This document shows, in pieces, positions 22,646-30,638 of a stretch of 35,121 bases of DNA. Both the position numbers and the translations under genes were made by a program. The notes below the pieces were generated by a model. The model saw nothing but the letters and a program-made list of their open reading frames with translations. It had not been told where the DNA came from and did not search any database. The DNA is from Gammaproteobacteria bacterium. Its GTDB lineage: Bacteria; Pseudomonadota; Gammaproteobacteria; Steroidobacterales; Steroidobacteraceae. The DNA lies in contig JAQGOC010000261.1 in NCBI GenBank assembly GCA_028293805.1, positions 1 to 35,121 on the forward strand, read 5' to 3'. The first letter of the stretch is position 1. The number at the start of each line of letters is the position of its first letter.

Positions 22646-24001
22646 ATGATCACTGCCGAGCAGCCGTCACATTGGACGGAAAACCGCCTCTACCGCACCT
22701 GGGTCCTCGTTGTGTTCACATTGGTGGCGACTTTCGGCTTCGTGGACCGGATCATCGTCCAAGTCCTGGTCCAGCCGATCAAAGCCGAGCTGCGCGTTTC
22801 GGACGCGAAAATGGGATTGCTCGGCGGACTCACCTTCGCGGTGCTCTACGTCTTGCTCAGCATCCCCATTGCCCGACTCGCCGAGCGGCGCAACCGCTTG
22901 GCGATCATCTCCATCGGGACGGCGCTCTGGTCACTTGCAACAGCAGCCTCCGGCTTCGCGAGCAACTTCACTCAACTGCTGCTCGCGCGCATCGGTGTGG
23001 GAGTGGGTGAAGCGGCCGGCGGCCCGGCAACAGGTTCCGTCATCGCCGATTACTTCCCCCGGCAGCGCCGCGCATCCGCCATGGCGATCTATGGATTGGC
23101 CGTGCCTCTGGGCGCGCTTCTGGGCGGTTCGGCGGGCGGCTTCGTCGCGCAGCATTGGGGTTGGCGCGCAGCGTTTCTGGTCCTGGGCCTTCCGGGTGCC
23201 GTGCTCGCGCTGCTCCAATGGCTGACGATACGCGAACCGCCGCGTGGTCAAAACGATCCGGGTTTTGCCGCCGAGGCCACGCCACCTTTTTCGGCCGTCC
23301 TGCGACGTTTCAGGGAGCGGCCCTCACTCGTTCAGATCATCAGCGGCGCCGCCGTTTCCACCGTTGCCGGGTATGGAATCAACTACTTCGTAGCCGCGCA
23401 CCTCTCGCGTCGCTATGGCTTGAATTACGCACAGGCGGGACTTCTGATCGGCCTCATCTCGAGTGTCCCGGCGGCCGTGAGCATCATTGCGGGAGGTTTC
23501 CTGACGGATTGGGCGGGGCGCCGCGGCGCGCATTGGTATGCCCTGATCCCCGCGTTAGGCTCCGCTCTCTGCGGACCTCTTTACATCGCCGGCTTCCGCG
23601 CGGACACGTGGATGGCCGCGACCGTGCTGCTTTCCCTCACCGCCATGTGCCAGTACGCCTACATACCGGCGGCGGCGGCAATGACTCAAAACATGATGGG
23701 ACCGCGGATGCGCGCTTCGGCAGCCGCCGTGACCGGCCTCATCTACACGTTGATCGGTCTGGGGTTGGGTCCCCTGATCGTGGGCGCTTTGAGCGATTAC
23801 TTCACCCGACGCGCGTTCGCGGGCGATTTCCCCCGGGACTGCGGTTCCGACGCGGGCCTCATGACCGTCGCTTGCGGCCAAGCCGCGGCCACCGGCTTGC
23901 AAACCGCGCTCAGCCTGTGCGCCCTGCTTTATATTTGGTCGGCGGTGCATCTCGCCCTTGGCGCCCGCACGCTGGGCCGGGACCTCGCCCGCCTGCAGTG
24001 A
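22646..24001 (+). CDS. Spinster-like MFS transporter, paired with CmcJ-like oxygenase
   Basis: This is a 451-residue, about 12-helix major facilitator of the spinster-like branch. ATFGFVDRIIVQVLVQPIKAEL, SIPIARLAERRNR and LLARIGVGVGEAAGGPATGS are the matching counterparts of the motifs in the spinster-like MFS at 12654-14102; the two are clear paralogues of moderate identity. It also has a cysteine pair (Cys399 and Cys410) in the last extracytoplasmic loop. The ATG at 22646 has only a weak ribosome-binding site. The next gene (CmcJ-like) starts 16 bases after the stop, so they form an operon: transporter plus oxygenase, probably handling one small molecule. The direction of transport and substrate cannot be read from sequence. 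Confidence 0.92.
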   Translation: MITAEQPSHWTENRLYRTWVLVVFTLVATFGFVDRIIVQVLVQPIKAELRVSDAKMGLLGGLTFAVLYVLLSIPIARLAERRNRLAIISIGTALWSLATAASGFASNFTQLLLARIGVGVGEAAGGPATGSVIADYFPRQRRASAMAIYGLAVPLGALLGGSAGGFVAQHWGWRAAFLVLGLPGAVLALLQWLTIREPPRGQNDPGFAAEATPPFSAVLRRFRERPSLVQIISGAAVSTVAGYGINYFVAAHLSRRYGLNYAQAGLLIGLISSVPAAVSIIAGGFLTDWAGRRGAHWYALIPALGSALCGPLYIAGFRADTWMAATVLLSLTAMCQYAYIPAAAAMTQNMMGPRMRASAAAVTGLIYTLIGLGLGPLIVGALSDYFTRRAFAGDFPRDCGSDAGLMTVACGQAAATGLQTALSLCALLYIWSAVHLALGARTLGRDLARLQ

Positions 24002-24016
24002 CTGGAGGAATAATGC

Positions 24017-24856
24017 ATGCCGGCCTCAACTGCATTCGCGACGCGCATTGTGGCAGGCCAGGTCAACTACATCGGGCCGATGTCCGCAAGGCCGCGCTAT
24101 TACGCGAACGACCATTCGCGCGACGTTCTGGCGCTGGACCCTCGGGTCATTCAAATCGAAGACGCCCGTGATCGGGCGGCTCCGGCATCTCTGGAGCGGG
24201 AAGGTTTCACCCTCGTCGCACACAAAAGCGCTGTTGCGGATTTTCGCAGCCCGGATGAGGTTGCCCGGACTCATCCCGCGGAAATCGAGCGGCTGGCGCT
24301 CGCCCTGTCTGGCGCGGACCGCGCCATCGTCACATCTGCGGGCATCCTGCGGTTCAGCGAATCCTCACCCGACTCGGGGCGTCTCAACAACTCCCGTCCG
24401 GCGCGCTTCATCCACATCGATATCAGCGACCCCACCGCCAGGGCATTCGCGGAGCGCTCGCGCCCTAAGGATATCGACCGCCCCGTGCGCCGCTTTGCGC
24501 ATTACAACGTGTGGCGAGTCCTTTCCTCCCCGCCCCAGGACGTGCCGCTCGCCCTCTGCGACGCGCGCAGTCTTTCGCCACCGGACCTGATGGAAGCGGA
24601 CGCCGTGTTCGACGTGCCGGGGAAGCCCGAGTGGTCTTTCGAGGGTCTGCTGATCCACTACAACCCGAACCACCGCTGGTCTTACTTTTCCAACATGAGC
24701 CGGGACGAGGCGCTCGTCTTCAAGACCAACGACTCCGACCCTGCTCATCCCCACCACGTGCCGCATACGGCGTTCAACGATCCGACCTGCCCGCCCGGCG
24801 TTGCGCCGCGGGCGAGCATTGAGATGAGGGTCATCTGCTACTGGTTCGACCGGTAG
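24017..24856 (+). CDS. CmcJ/NvfI-like oxidoreductase
   Basis: This is a 279-residue protein of the CmcJ/NvfI family, which includes the Streptomyces cephamycin protein CmcJ and fungal non-haem iron/2-oxoglutarate oxygenases such as NvfI. Visible family features are YNYIG-like start VNYIGP (17-21), HIDIS with His133 and Asp135 as the candidate first two iron ligands, HYNVWR (162-167), FSNMSRDEALVFKTNDSDP (224-242), and a terminal [23 protein letters not shown] with His250 as candidate third ligand and Arg265 or Arg271 for the cosubstrate. The ATG at 24017 follows GGAGGAA by about 6 bases. It is the second gene of the MFS operon. Its 3' end overlaps that of the convergent PVA-dehydrogenase-like gene by 26 bases. 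Likely a hydroxylase or desaturase of an unknown small molecule. Confidence 0.83.
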   Translation: MPASTAFATRIVAGQVNYIGPMSARPRYYANDHSRDVLALDPRVIQIEDARDRAAPASLEREGFTLVAHKSAVADFRSPDEVARTHPAEIERLALALSGADRAIVTSAGILRFSESSPDSGRLNNSRPARFIHIDISDPTARAFAERSRPKDIDRPVRRFAHYNVWRVLSSPPQDVPLALCDARSLSPPDLMEADAVFDVPGKPEWSFEGLLIHYNPNHRWSYFSNMSRDEALVFKTNDSDPAHPHHVPHTAFNDPTCPPGVAPRASIEMRVICYWFDR

Positions 24857-26771
24857 GCGCTGCGGGCGCCCGCGGGGTTGTTTGGGACAACCCGAACGCC
24901 AGCAGCACGTTGCCCGGCCGGCCGACCAGTCCGCCCGCCCCGGAGCTCACGTACAACATCCCGTCCACGACCACGGGACCCGCGCTATCCATACTGCCGC
25001 CGTTGGCCTTTACGCCGTTGACAGTGTTGAATTCCCGATTGGTGTCGAACGACCACAGGATCGAGCCATCTTTGCTGGAGTATGCGCGCAGGCCGCCGTC
25101 CATTCCGCCGTTGAGCACGGCTCCCGGAATCGCGGTGAGCGGACCACCCTGTCCTGCGCTGCACCCGGCGGCAGTTCCACACAACTTGAGTTGCGGCGGC
25201 ATTTGCCAGACAAGGTGACCGTCCGAGACCGTCATAGCGCGCATGCCGCCGGGAGCCTGCGTCAGCAGATCGGCAACGCCGACGTAGGCATGCTCGCCGT
25301 CGACGGCGACACCCCACTGTCCACCCAGCCCGCTGCCCTGCCCGAAGCGGTACTGCCACACGATCGCGCCACGATCGGCGGGATCGAGCGCCCATACGAT
25401 GCCGGATTTTTGCGGCAGCACGAGCAACTCGCGCCCGCGGATCTTCGTCAGAACCGGCGGCGCGGAGAAATCAAAGTCAGGCCCCAATGCGGCGGGACAG
25501 GTGGAATTCACGCCTTTGTTCTGTTCACACCCCAACGTCCAGTCATCGTTGGCCGTCACCTGCCGCACCCATTTCACGGCACCCGTATGCACGTCCATCG
25601 CGATGACGGCATCGGTGGTCGGCTGCGCAGGCTCGGCATAGCCATTTCCCGTGGCGACATAAACGAGCCCTCGCCTGACATCGAGGGTGGGCACGGACCA
25701 GATGCCGCCGCCGGCCGGTCCAAAAGCCGCAGTGCCATCCTTACCGGGCGTGCGAGGCTCAGTTTCTCCCACGGTATAGGTCTTCCAGATGACAGCGCCC
25801 GTACCGGCCTCGAGAGCGGACAGGCTTCCCCGGAATGTGCAGCACGGATAGCCGGCGAAACCGCCCGTGGCTTCTTCGTTCAACCCCTGCACCGGCACGA
25901 ACACTCGGCCGTCAGCGACGGCCAGAGAGCCCGTTATGGCCGCAGACGCGTGCTCGTCGGCCTTGCGGATCCACAGCTGTCGTCCGGTCTGCGCGTCAAC
26001 CGCATAGGCGTTGGCTTTGCGATCGCCGAAATACAACGCGAAGCCCCGATTGCCGGCAGGGTCATGGTAAGGACCGACGACCACCGCCGTGGGCACGCCG
26101 GCCTGGGCCTTGAAGGTCCAGTACCGGCAGCCAGTCCGTGGATTCAGCGCGTAGACGTTGCCATTCTCGCTGGCTGCGAACAGCCGGCCGCCGGCAATCG
26201 TCGGCTGCGGCCGTGCGGAGGACACGTTCGCATATCCAAACGCCCACTCGAGTTGTAACCGGGGGAGATCGGCCGCTGTCAGCTTTCCCTGGGTGCCGGG
26301 CTGAAAGCGCGCGTTCGTCCGGCCGTTGCCCCAGCCATTCCAGCTCGGAGCGCGGCGCGGATCGCCCATGAGCGCCTGGTCCGTGCACAAATTGATTGTG
26401 GCGCTCTCGGCCGGCGCCGTCATCGCGGGGCCGAAGGCGCGGCCGCTGGCATACTCGGCGACCCCCTGCCGCTCGGCGTCGCTCAGGGAGGCCGCCTGTG
26501 CCTGCATCTTGCCGTTCGTGAGCGCGTTGAGAATGGCTTCGGGCGAAAACTGCCTGAGCAGTTCCCGTGGCACAGCCCGCAGACCGGCCGCAGTGCCTGG
26601 TGACTGCGGCGGGCGCATCAGGCTCAGGTGGCAAGCCGCGCACACGCGCTCAAATACAGCCTCGCCGGCAGCGTCCGGCCGGATTGCCTGGGCGGCGCCG
26701 AGCGACACAGCCGGCTCGGCCAGCAGCCCCAGAACGGCCAGAATTGTAAGACTCCCGCTTCTGAGCAGCAT
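24831..26771 (-). CDS. PQQ-dependent quinohemoprotein, polyvinyl alcohol dehydrogenase-like
   Basis: This is a 646-residue periplasmic protein with a signal peptide ([17 protein letters not shown]...AQA), a cytochrome c domain and a PQQ beta-propeller. The haem c site is VCAACH (Cys44, Cys47, His48), with Met89 in NGKMQAQ a candidate axial ligand. The propeller has repeated W-motifs ([44 protein letters not shown]). The vicinal cysteine pair Cys310-Cys311 in GYPCCTF is a hallmark of PQQ alcohol dehydrogenases. The order haem-then-propeller and the motifs match polyvinyl alcohol dehydrogenase (cytochrome). The ATG at 26771 begins the signal peptide and has CGGGA upstream; 26804 and 26882 are in-frame but less likely. 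No oxidised-PVA hydrolase is adjacent, so the true substrate may be another secondary alcohol. Confidence 0.87.
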   Translation of the reverse strand: MLLRSGSLTILAVLGLLAEPAVSLGAAQAIRPDAAGEAVFERVCAACHLSLMRPPQSPGTAAGLRAVPRELLRQFSPEAILNALTNGKMQAQAASLSDAERQGVAEYASGRAFGPAMTAPAESATINLCTDQALMGDPRRAPSWNGWGNGRTNARFQPGTQGKLTAADLPRLQLEWAFGYANVSSARPQPTIAGGRLFAASENGNVYALNPRTGCRYWTFKAQAGVPTAVVVGPYHDPAGNRGFALYFGDRKANAYAVDAQTGRQLWIRKADEHASAAITGSLAVADGRVFVPVQGLNEEATGGFAGYPCCTFRGSLSALEAGTGAVIWKTYTVGETEPRTPGKDGTAAFGPAGGGIWSVPTLDVRRGLVYVATGNGYAEPAQPTTDAVIAMDVHTGAVKWVRQVTANDDWTLGCEQNKGVNSTCPAALGPDFDFSAPPVLTKIRGRELLVLPQKSGIVWALDPADRGAIVWQYRFGQGSGLGGQWGVAVDGEHAYVGVADLLTQAPGGMRAMTVSDGHLVWQMPPQLKLCGTAAGCSAGQGGPLTAIPGAVLNGGMDGGLRAYSSKDGSILWSFDTNREFNTVNGVKANGGSMDSAGPVVVDGMLYVSSGAGGLVGRPGNVLLAFGLSQTTPRAPAAPTGRTSSR

Positions 26772-26924
26772 CGTATTCCCGGTGGTTCGTGCAGCAGCGC
26801 GCATTGTCGGCGAATGCACAGATGCGGGTACCGGGCAACGCCTCTTCAGTCCGGGTGGCGGACAGCAACCACGACACGCCACAATACCGGCCCTTCACGA
26901 ACTGGCCCGCGCCGGGAGAGGCTT

Positions 26925-27854
26925 TTGCAGCAGCCGATCATCTCCATCTCGCGACTCACGAAGACCTACGCCCCCGGCTTCCAGGCGCTCAAAGGCGTCG
27001 ACCTGGAAATCCGCCGCGGCGAGATCTTCGCCCTGCTCGGCCCGAATGGAGCCGGCAAGACAACGCTGATCAGCATCGTCTGCGGCATTGTCAATCCGAC
27101 CGCGGGAGTGGTCCTGGCCGACGGGCACGACATCATCCGGGACTTCCGGGCGGCCCGCACCAAGATCGGACTCGTGCCGCAGGAACTGTCCACCGACATG
27201 TTCGAGACGGTCTGGGATACGGTGAGCTTCAGCCGCGGGTTGTTCGGCAAGAGACCCAACCCGGCCTATCTCGAAAAGGTCCTGCGCGACCTGTCTCTTT
27301 GGGAGAAGAAGGATTCGAAGATCATGGCGCTGTCGGGGGGAATGAAGCGCCGCGTAATGATCGCCAAGGCGCTCTCGCACGAGCCGCAGATCCTGTTTCT
27401 CGACGAGCCCACCGCGGGTGTCGACGTGGAACTGCGGCGAGCCATGTGGGAGATGGTCCGCTCTTTGCGCCAGAACGGCGTCACCATCATTCTCACGACG
27501 CACTACATCGAAGAGGCGGAGGAGATGGCGGATCGGATCGGCGTCATCAGCAACGGAGAGCTCATCCTGGTCGAGGAAAAAGCGGCCTTGATGGCGAAGC
27601 TAGGAAAGAAACGACTCACTTTGCACCTGCGCAGGCCGCTCGCGGCACTCCCGCCAGAGCTGGCAGATCCGCAGTTGCAGCTGTCGCCGGACGGCCACGA
27701 GCTCGTCTACACGTTCGACGCGCAAAGCGACCGTACCGGCATCGCCGGGCTGCTGCGCAAATTGAGCGAGCATGGCATCGACTTCAAGGACCTCCAGACC
27801 AGCGAAAGCTCCCTCGAGGAAATCTTCGTGAGTCTCGTGAGGGCGCGCGCATGA
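26925..27854 (+). CDS. yadG: ABC transporter ATP-binding protein (YadG-like)
   Basis: This is the ATPase of an ABC-2 type exporter, 309 residues. Walker A GPNGAGKT (39-46), Q-loop Gln86 (GLVPQEL), signature LSGGM (136-140), Walker B ILFLDEP (156-162) and the switch His193 ([10 protein letters not shown]) are all present. The sequence [15 protein letters not shown] and the whole arrangement resemble E. coli YadG, paired with YadH. There is no ATG near the conserved N-terminus: a TTG at 26925 lies 6 bases after GGGAG and starts exactly where homologues start ([14 protein letters not shown]). The longer in-frame region from 26628 is antisense to the PVA-dehydrogenase-like gene. The stop overlaps the permease start (ATGA). 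Divergent from the quinohemoprotein, with 153 bases between them. Confidence 0.92.
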   Translation: MQQPIISISRLTKTYAPGFQALKGVDLEIRRGEIFALLGPNGAGKTTLISIVCGIVNPTAGVVLADGHDIIRDFRAARTKIGLVPQELSTDMFETVWDTVSFSRGLFGKRPNPAYLEKVLRDLSLWEKKDSKIMALSGGMKRRVMIAKALSHEPQILFLDEPTAGVDVELRRAMWEMVRSLRQNGVTIILTTHYIEEAEEMADRIGVISNGELILVEEKAALMAKLGKKRLTLHLRRPLAALPPELADPQLQLSPDGHELVYTFDAQSDRTGIAGLLRKLSEHGIDFKDLQTSESSLEEIFVSLVRARA

Positions 27855-28612
27855 ATTTCCACGCCATCCGTGCGATCTATACGTTCGAGCTGGCGCGGAC
27901 CTGGCGCACGCTGATGCAGAGCATCGCCTCCCCGGTCATCTCCACCGCGCTCTACTTCATCGTCTTCGGAGCGGCCATCGGCTCGCGCATGACCGCGATC
28001 GACGGCGTGAGCTACGGCGCCTTCATCGTGCCCGGCCTCATCATGCTCGCCATCCTCACGGAGAGCATTTCCAACGCCTCCTTCGGCATCTACATGCCAA
28101 AGTTCTCCGGCACGATCTACGAAGTGTTGTCCGCGCCCATCTCGGTCTATGAGATCGTCATAGGCTACGTCGGAGCCGCAGCCACCAAGTCCGTCATTCT
28201 GGGTGCGATCATCCTGGCCACCGCGCGGCTGTTCGTCGCTTTCTCGGTCGTGCACCCGGTGTGGATGCTCGTCTTCCTGATCCTGACGTCGGTGACCTTC
28301 AGCTTCTTCGGATTCATCATCGGCGTTTGGGCGGATGGCTTCGAGAAGCTGCAGACGGTGCCCATGCTGATCGTGACCCCGCTGACGTTCCTGGGCGGCA
28401 GCTTCTATTCCATCAGCATGTTGCCGCCGGTGTGGCAGAAGATCGCGCTCTTCAACCCTGTCGTCTACCTCGTCAGCGCCTTCCGCTGGAGCTTTTACGG
28501 AACCTCCGACGTCAACGTCGTGATCAGCTTCGGCATGACGTTGGTCTTTCTGGCGCTGTGCATGGCTGCTGTCGCGTGGATCTTCCGCACCGGATACAAG
28601 CTCAAGGCCTGA
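27851..28612 (+). CDS. yadH: ABC-2 type transporter permease (YadH-like)
   Basis: This is the 253-residue membrane partner of the preceding ATPase, an ABC-2 family permease with six predicted helices. The N-terminus is [19 protein letters not shown], with [15 protein letters not shown] as first helix. The central [22 protein letters not shown] and the C-terminal [37 protein letters not shown] region are characteristic. The ATG at 27851 overlaps the ATPase stop by four bases, so the two subunits are translationally coupled. A homodimer of each subunit should form the exporter in the inner membrane. The substrate is unknown; related systems export drugs, polysaccharides or lipids. Confidence 0.92.
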   Translation: MNFHAIRAIYTFELARTWRTLMQSIASPVISTALYFIVFGAAIGSRMTAIDGVSYGAFIVPGLIMLAILTESISNASFGIYMPKFSGTIYEVLSAPISVYEIVIGYVGAAATKSVILGAIILATARLFVAFSVVHPVWMLVFLILTSVTFSFFGFIIGVWADGFEKLQTVPMLIVTPLTFLGGSFYSISMLPPVWQKIALFNPVVYLVSAFRWSFYGTSDVNVVISFGMTLVFLALCMAAVAWIFRTGYKLKA

Positions 28613-28706
28613 AGGGGCGAGCTTCGACCCACGGGCTTGTCCTTGGCCGTTTTCGCGCAGCCGCGGCGCTCCCGTTGGCGGGTAACGTTGTCGGCGGATG
28701 CGGCGG

Positions 28707-28712
28707 TATACT
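28707..28712 (+). promoter_or_regulatory. -10-like element upstream of pirin
   Basis: TATACT is a good match to a sigma-70 -10 element and lies 61 bases upstream of the pirin ATG. No good -35 element is seen at the usual spacing (AACGTT at 17 bases), so the assignment is weak. TTGTCG occurs but only 13 bases away. Confidence 0.3.
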
Positions 28713-28750
28713 CCCCTTCGCCCACGGTCACACTTCGAGGGGAACGATTC

Positions 28751-28771
28751 ATGAAGAGTCGCAGGCCATGA
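28751..28771 (+). other. Six-codon leader ORF overlapping the pirin start
   Basis: ATG AAG AGT CGC AGG CCA TGA encodes MKSRRP. It has the best ribosome-binding site of the region (GAGGGGA, 7 bases upstream). Its stop overlaps the pirin ATG as ATGA, which would couple translation of pirin to the leader. It could equally be that this site serves pirin directly from a distance. Confidence 0.4.
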
Positions 28772-29667
28772 AAACGCTCGACCTCGTCATCGACCAACGC
28801 CGTCGCGATCTGGGGGGCTTCGAAGTCGGCAGGGTGCTGCCCTATCCGCAGCGGCGGATGGTGGGCCCCTTCATCTTTTTCGATCATCTCGGCCCCGAGA
28901 CTTTCCCCCCCGGCATTGCGAAGAGCGTCGACGTCCGCCCGCATCCACATATCGGTCTCTCCACCGTGACCTATCTGTTCGACGGGGAGATCATGCATCG
29001 TGACAGCGTCGGCTCCGAAGCGCCGATCCGGCCTGGCGAAGTGAACTGGATGGTGGCGGGTCGGGGCATTACCCACTCGGAGCGATTCGAGAAGGCGCGC
29101 GCGCAGGGCGACGCCGTTCACGGGATTCAGTCGTGGGTTGCGCTGCCTGCGCGGGACGAGGAGACCGATCCGGAATTCGCGCACTACGGACGCAACGATC
29201 TGCCGACTTTCGAGGACGGCGGCGTCTGGATGCGACTCATTGCCGGCGAGGCGTTCGGCGTCAAATCTCCGGTCAAGACCCACTCGCCGCTGTTTTACCT
29301 GCATTGGGCGCTGGCGGCGGGAGCAACGGCAAAGGTCCCGGACGCCTACGCCGAGCGGGCGGCGTATGTCGTCTCGGGAAAACTCGACGCGGCGGGCCAG
29401 AGTTTCGGGCCCGGCCAGATGCTGGTGTTCGCAAAAGGCGCAGACGCCGTGCTGAGCGCGACTGTCCCAACGATCGTCATGGCACTGGGTGGCGAATCGG
29501 TAGGCGAACGCCACATCGACTGGAACTTCGTCTCGTCGTCGCCCGAGCGCATCGCGCAGGCGAAAGCCGACTGGCGTGCCGGCCGTATGAAATTGCCGGA
29601 CTTCGACAACGGCGAATTCATTCCCCTGCCCGCCACCGCCCCGCCTCCGCCGACACCGCCCCTGTAA
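28768..29667 (+). CDS. Pirin family protein
   Basis: This is a 299-residue bicupin of the pirin family. Bacterial pirins include quercetinase-type dioxygenases and regulators of pyruvate metabolism or stress. The N-terminal cupin has the metal-binding set seen in pirins: His59 and His61 (VRPHPHIGLSTVTYL), His103 and Glu105 (GRGITHSE). FIFFDHLGP and VNWMVAGRGI are family signatures. The C-terminal cupin carries YVVSGKLDAAGQSFGPGQMLVF. The last ten residues are almost all proline/threonine (TAPPPPTPPL). The ATG at 28768 matches the family start; its own ribosome-binding site is weak and the stronger GAGGGGA precedes a six-codon leader overlapping it. The longer frame from 28261 is an out-of-frame reading of yadH. 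The transglutaminase-like gene starts 47 bases downstream. Confidence 0.93.
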   Translation: MKTLDLVIDQRRRDLGGFEVGRVLPYPQRRMVGPFIFFDHLGPETFPPGIAKSVDVRPHPHIGLSTVTYLFDGEIMHRDSVGSEAPIRPGEVNWMVAGRGITHSERFEKARAQGDAVHGIQSWVALPARDEETDPEFAHYGRNDLPTFEDGGVWMRLIAGEAFGVKSPVKTHSPLFYLHWALAAGATAKVPDAYAERAAYVVSGKLDAAGQSFGPGQMLVFAKGADAVLSATVPTIVMALGGESVGERHIDWNFVSSSPERIAQAKADWRAGRMKLPDFDNGEFIPLPATAPPPPTPPL

Positions 29668-29714
29668 GGATCAATTTCGAGGGCCCGTGCGCCGCCTGCC
29701 GGGTCTCTTTCCCT

Positions 29715-30593
29715 ATGACCGTTCTCAATGTCAGTCACAAGACCACCTACGTCTACGCGCGCCCGGTGGAGTTCGGGGAGCATCGCCTGATGTCGAGGCC
29801 GCGGGATAGCCACGATCTGCGGCTCCTCGATACCACGCTCGTCATAGATCCGCCCGCCAGCGCGCTGCGCTGGATGCATGACGTCTTCGGCAATTCCATT
29901 GCGATCGCCACGTTCAATCAGCCGGCCGAGCGACTGGTGTTCGAATCGGGGTTTCGCGCAAAGCACTTTCCAGCCGAACCGCGGGCTCTGGAAGTCGAGC
30001 CCTACGCCGCGAAGTTTCCGTTCGATTACTCGGCGGACGATGCCAGAGATCTCGCGCACACGAAGGATCGCCACTACCCCGATCCCGGGCACAAGCTAGA
30101 CGCCTGGGCAAAGGCCCTGGTGGAAAAGACCCCCGGAGGCGGAACTCTCGATGTGCTCGCTGCGATGACCAAGCGAATCAAACAGCAGTTCAAATACGCG
30201 GAGCGCAGTGCGGTGGGCGTGCAGTCGCCACTCGAGACGCTCGAGTCGGGTAACGGCAGTTGCAGGGACTTCGCCGTCTTCATGATGGAGGCTGCGCGCA
30301 GCCTCGGCCTCGCCGCGCGCTTCGTCTCCGGATATCTCTACGACGAGGAGCTCATCGACGGCGGCGGCGGCCTGGTCGGCGGCGGCTCGACACACGCCTG
30401 GGCCCAGGTATTTCTGCCGGGCGCGGGTTGGGTCGAGTTCGATCCCACGAACGCGCTCATCGGCGGGCGCAATCTGATCCGGGTTGCCGTGGCCCGCGAC
30501 GCTTCACAGGCGGCGCCGCTCATGGGCAGCTACAAGGGTGAACCGAGGGATTTCGTCTCGATGTCCGTCGACGTGCAGGTCACGACGGAATGA
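29715..30593 (+). CDS. Transglutaminase-like cysteine protease family protein
   Basis: This is a 292-residue cytoplasmic protein with the bacterial transglutaminase-like N-terminal domain (LNVSHKTTYVYARPVEFGEHRLMSRP, residues 4-29) followed by the transglutaminase core. The catalytic triad is visible: Cys183 in GNGSCRDFAVFMME, His227 in STHAWAQVFLPGAGW and Asp243 in VEFDPTN. Family members are peptidases or amide-forming enzymes, often in operons with circularly permuted ATP-grasp and alpha-E proteins; those partners are absent here. No signal peptide is seen. The ATG at 29715 fits the family start, but no clear ribosome-binding site precedes it, and it is 47 bases after pirin, so it may depend on the pirin transcript. 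Substrate unknown. Confidence 0.9.
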   Translation: MTVLNVSHKTTYVYARPVEFGEHRLMSRPRDSHDLRLLDTTLVIDPPASALRWMHDVFGNSIAIATFNQPAERLVFESGFRAKHFPAEPRALEVEPYAAKFPFDYSADDARDLAHTKDRHYPDPGHKLDAWAKALVEKTPGGGTLDVLAAMTKRIKQQFKYAERSAVGVQSPLETLESGNGSCRDFAVFMMEAARSLGLAARFVSGYLYDEELIDGGGGLVGGGSTHAWAQVFLPGAGWVEFDPTNALIGGRNLIRVAVARDASQAAPLMGSYKGEPRDFVSMSVDVQVTTE

Positions 30594-30599
30594 CCTTCG

Positions 30600-30626
30600 G
30601 GGGAGCGCTGCCTGACAGCGCTCCCC
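30600..30626. terminator. Bidirectional terminator-like hairpin between convergent genes
   Basis: A perfect 11-base-pair stem (30600-30610 with 30616-30626, loop CCTGA) sits in the 45-base gap between the stop codons of the transglutaminase-like gene (plus) and the amidohydrolase gene (minus). Its position between tail-to-tail genes suggests termination in both directions. Neither strand has a clear T-run after it, so efficiency is uncertain. Confidence 0.65.
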
Positions 30627-30638
30627 GCCACGAGTCAT

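Noticed and set aside
24882-26258. 458-residue plus-strand open frame
   Set aside because: Antisense shadow of the quinohemoprotein gene with no domain.
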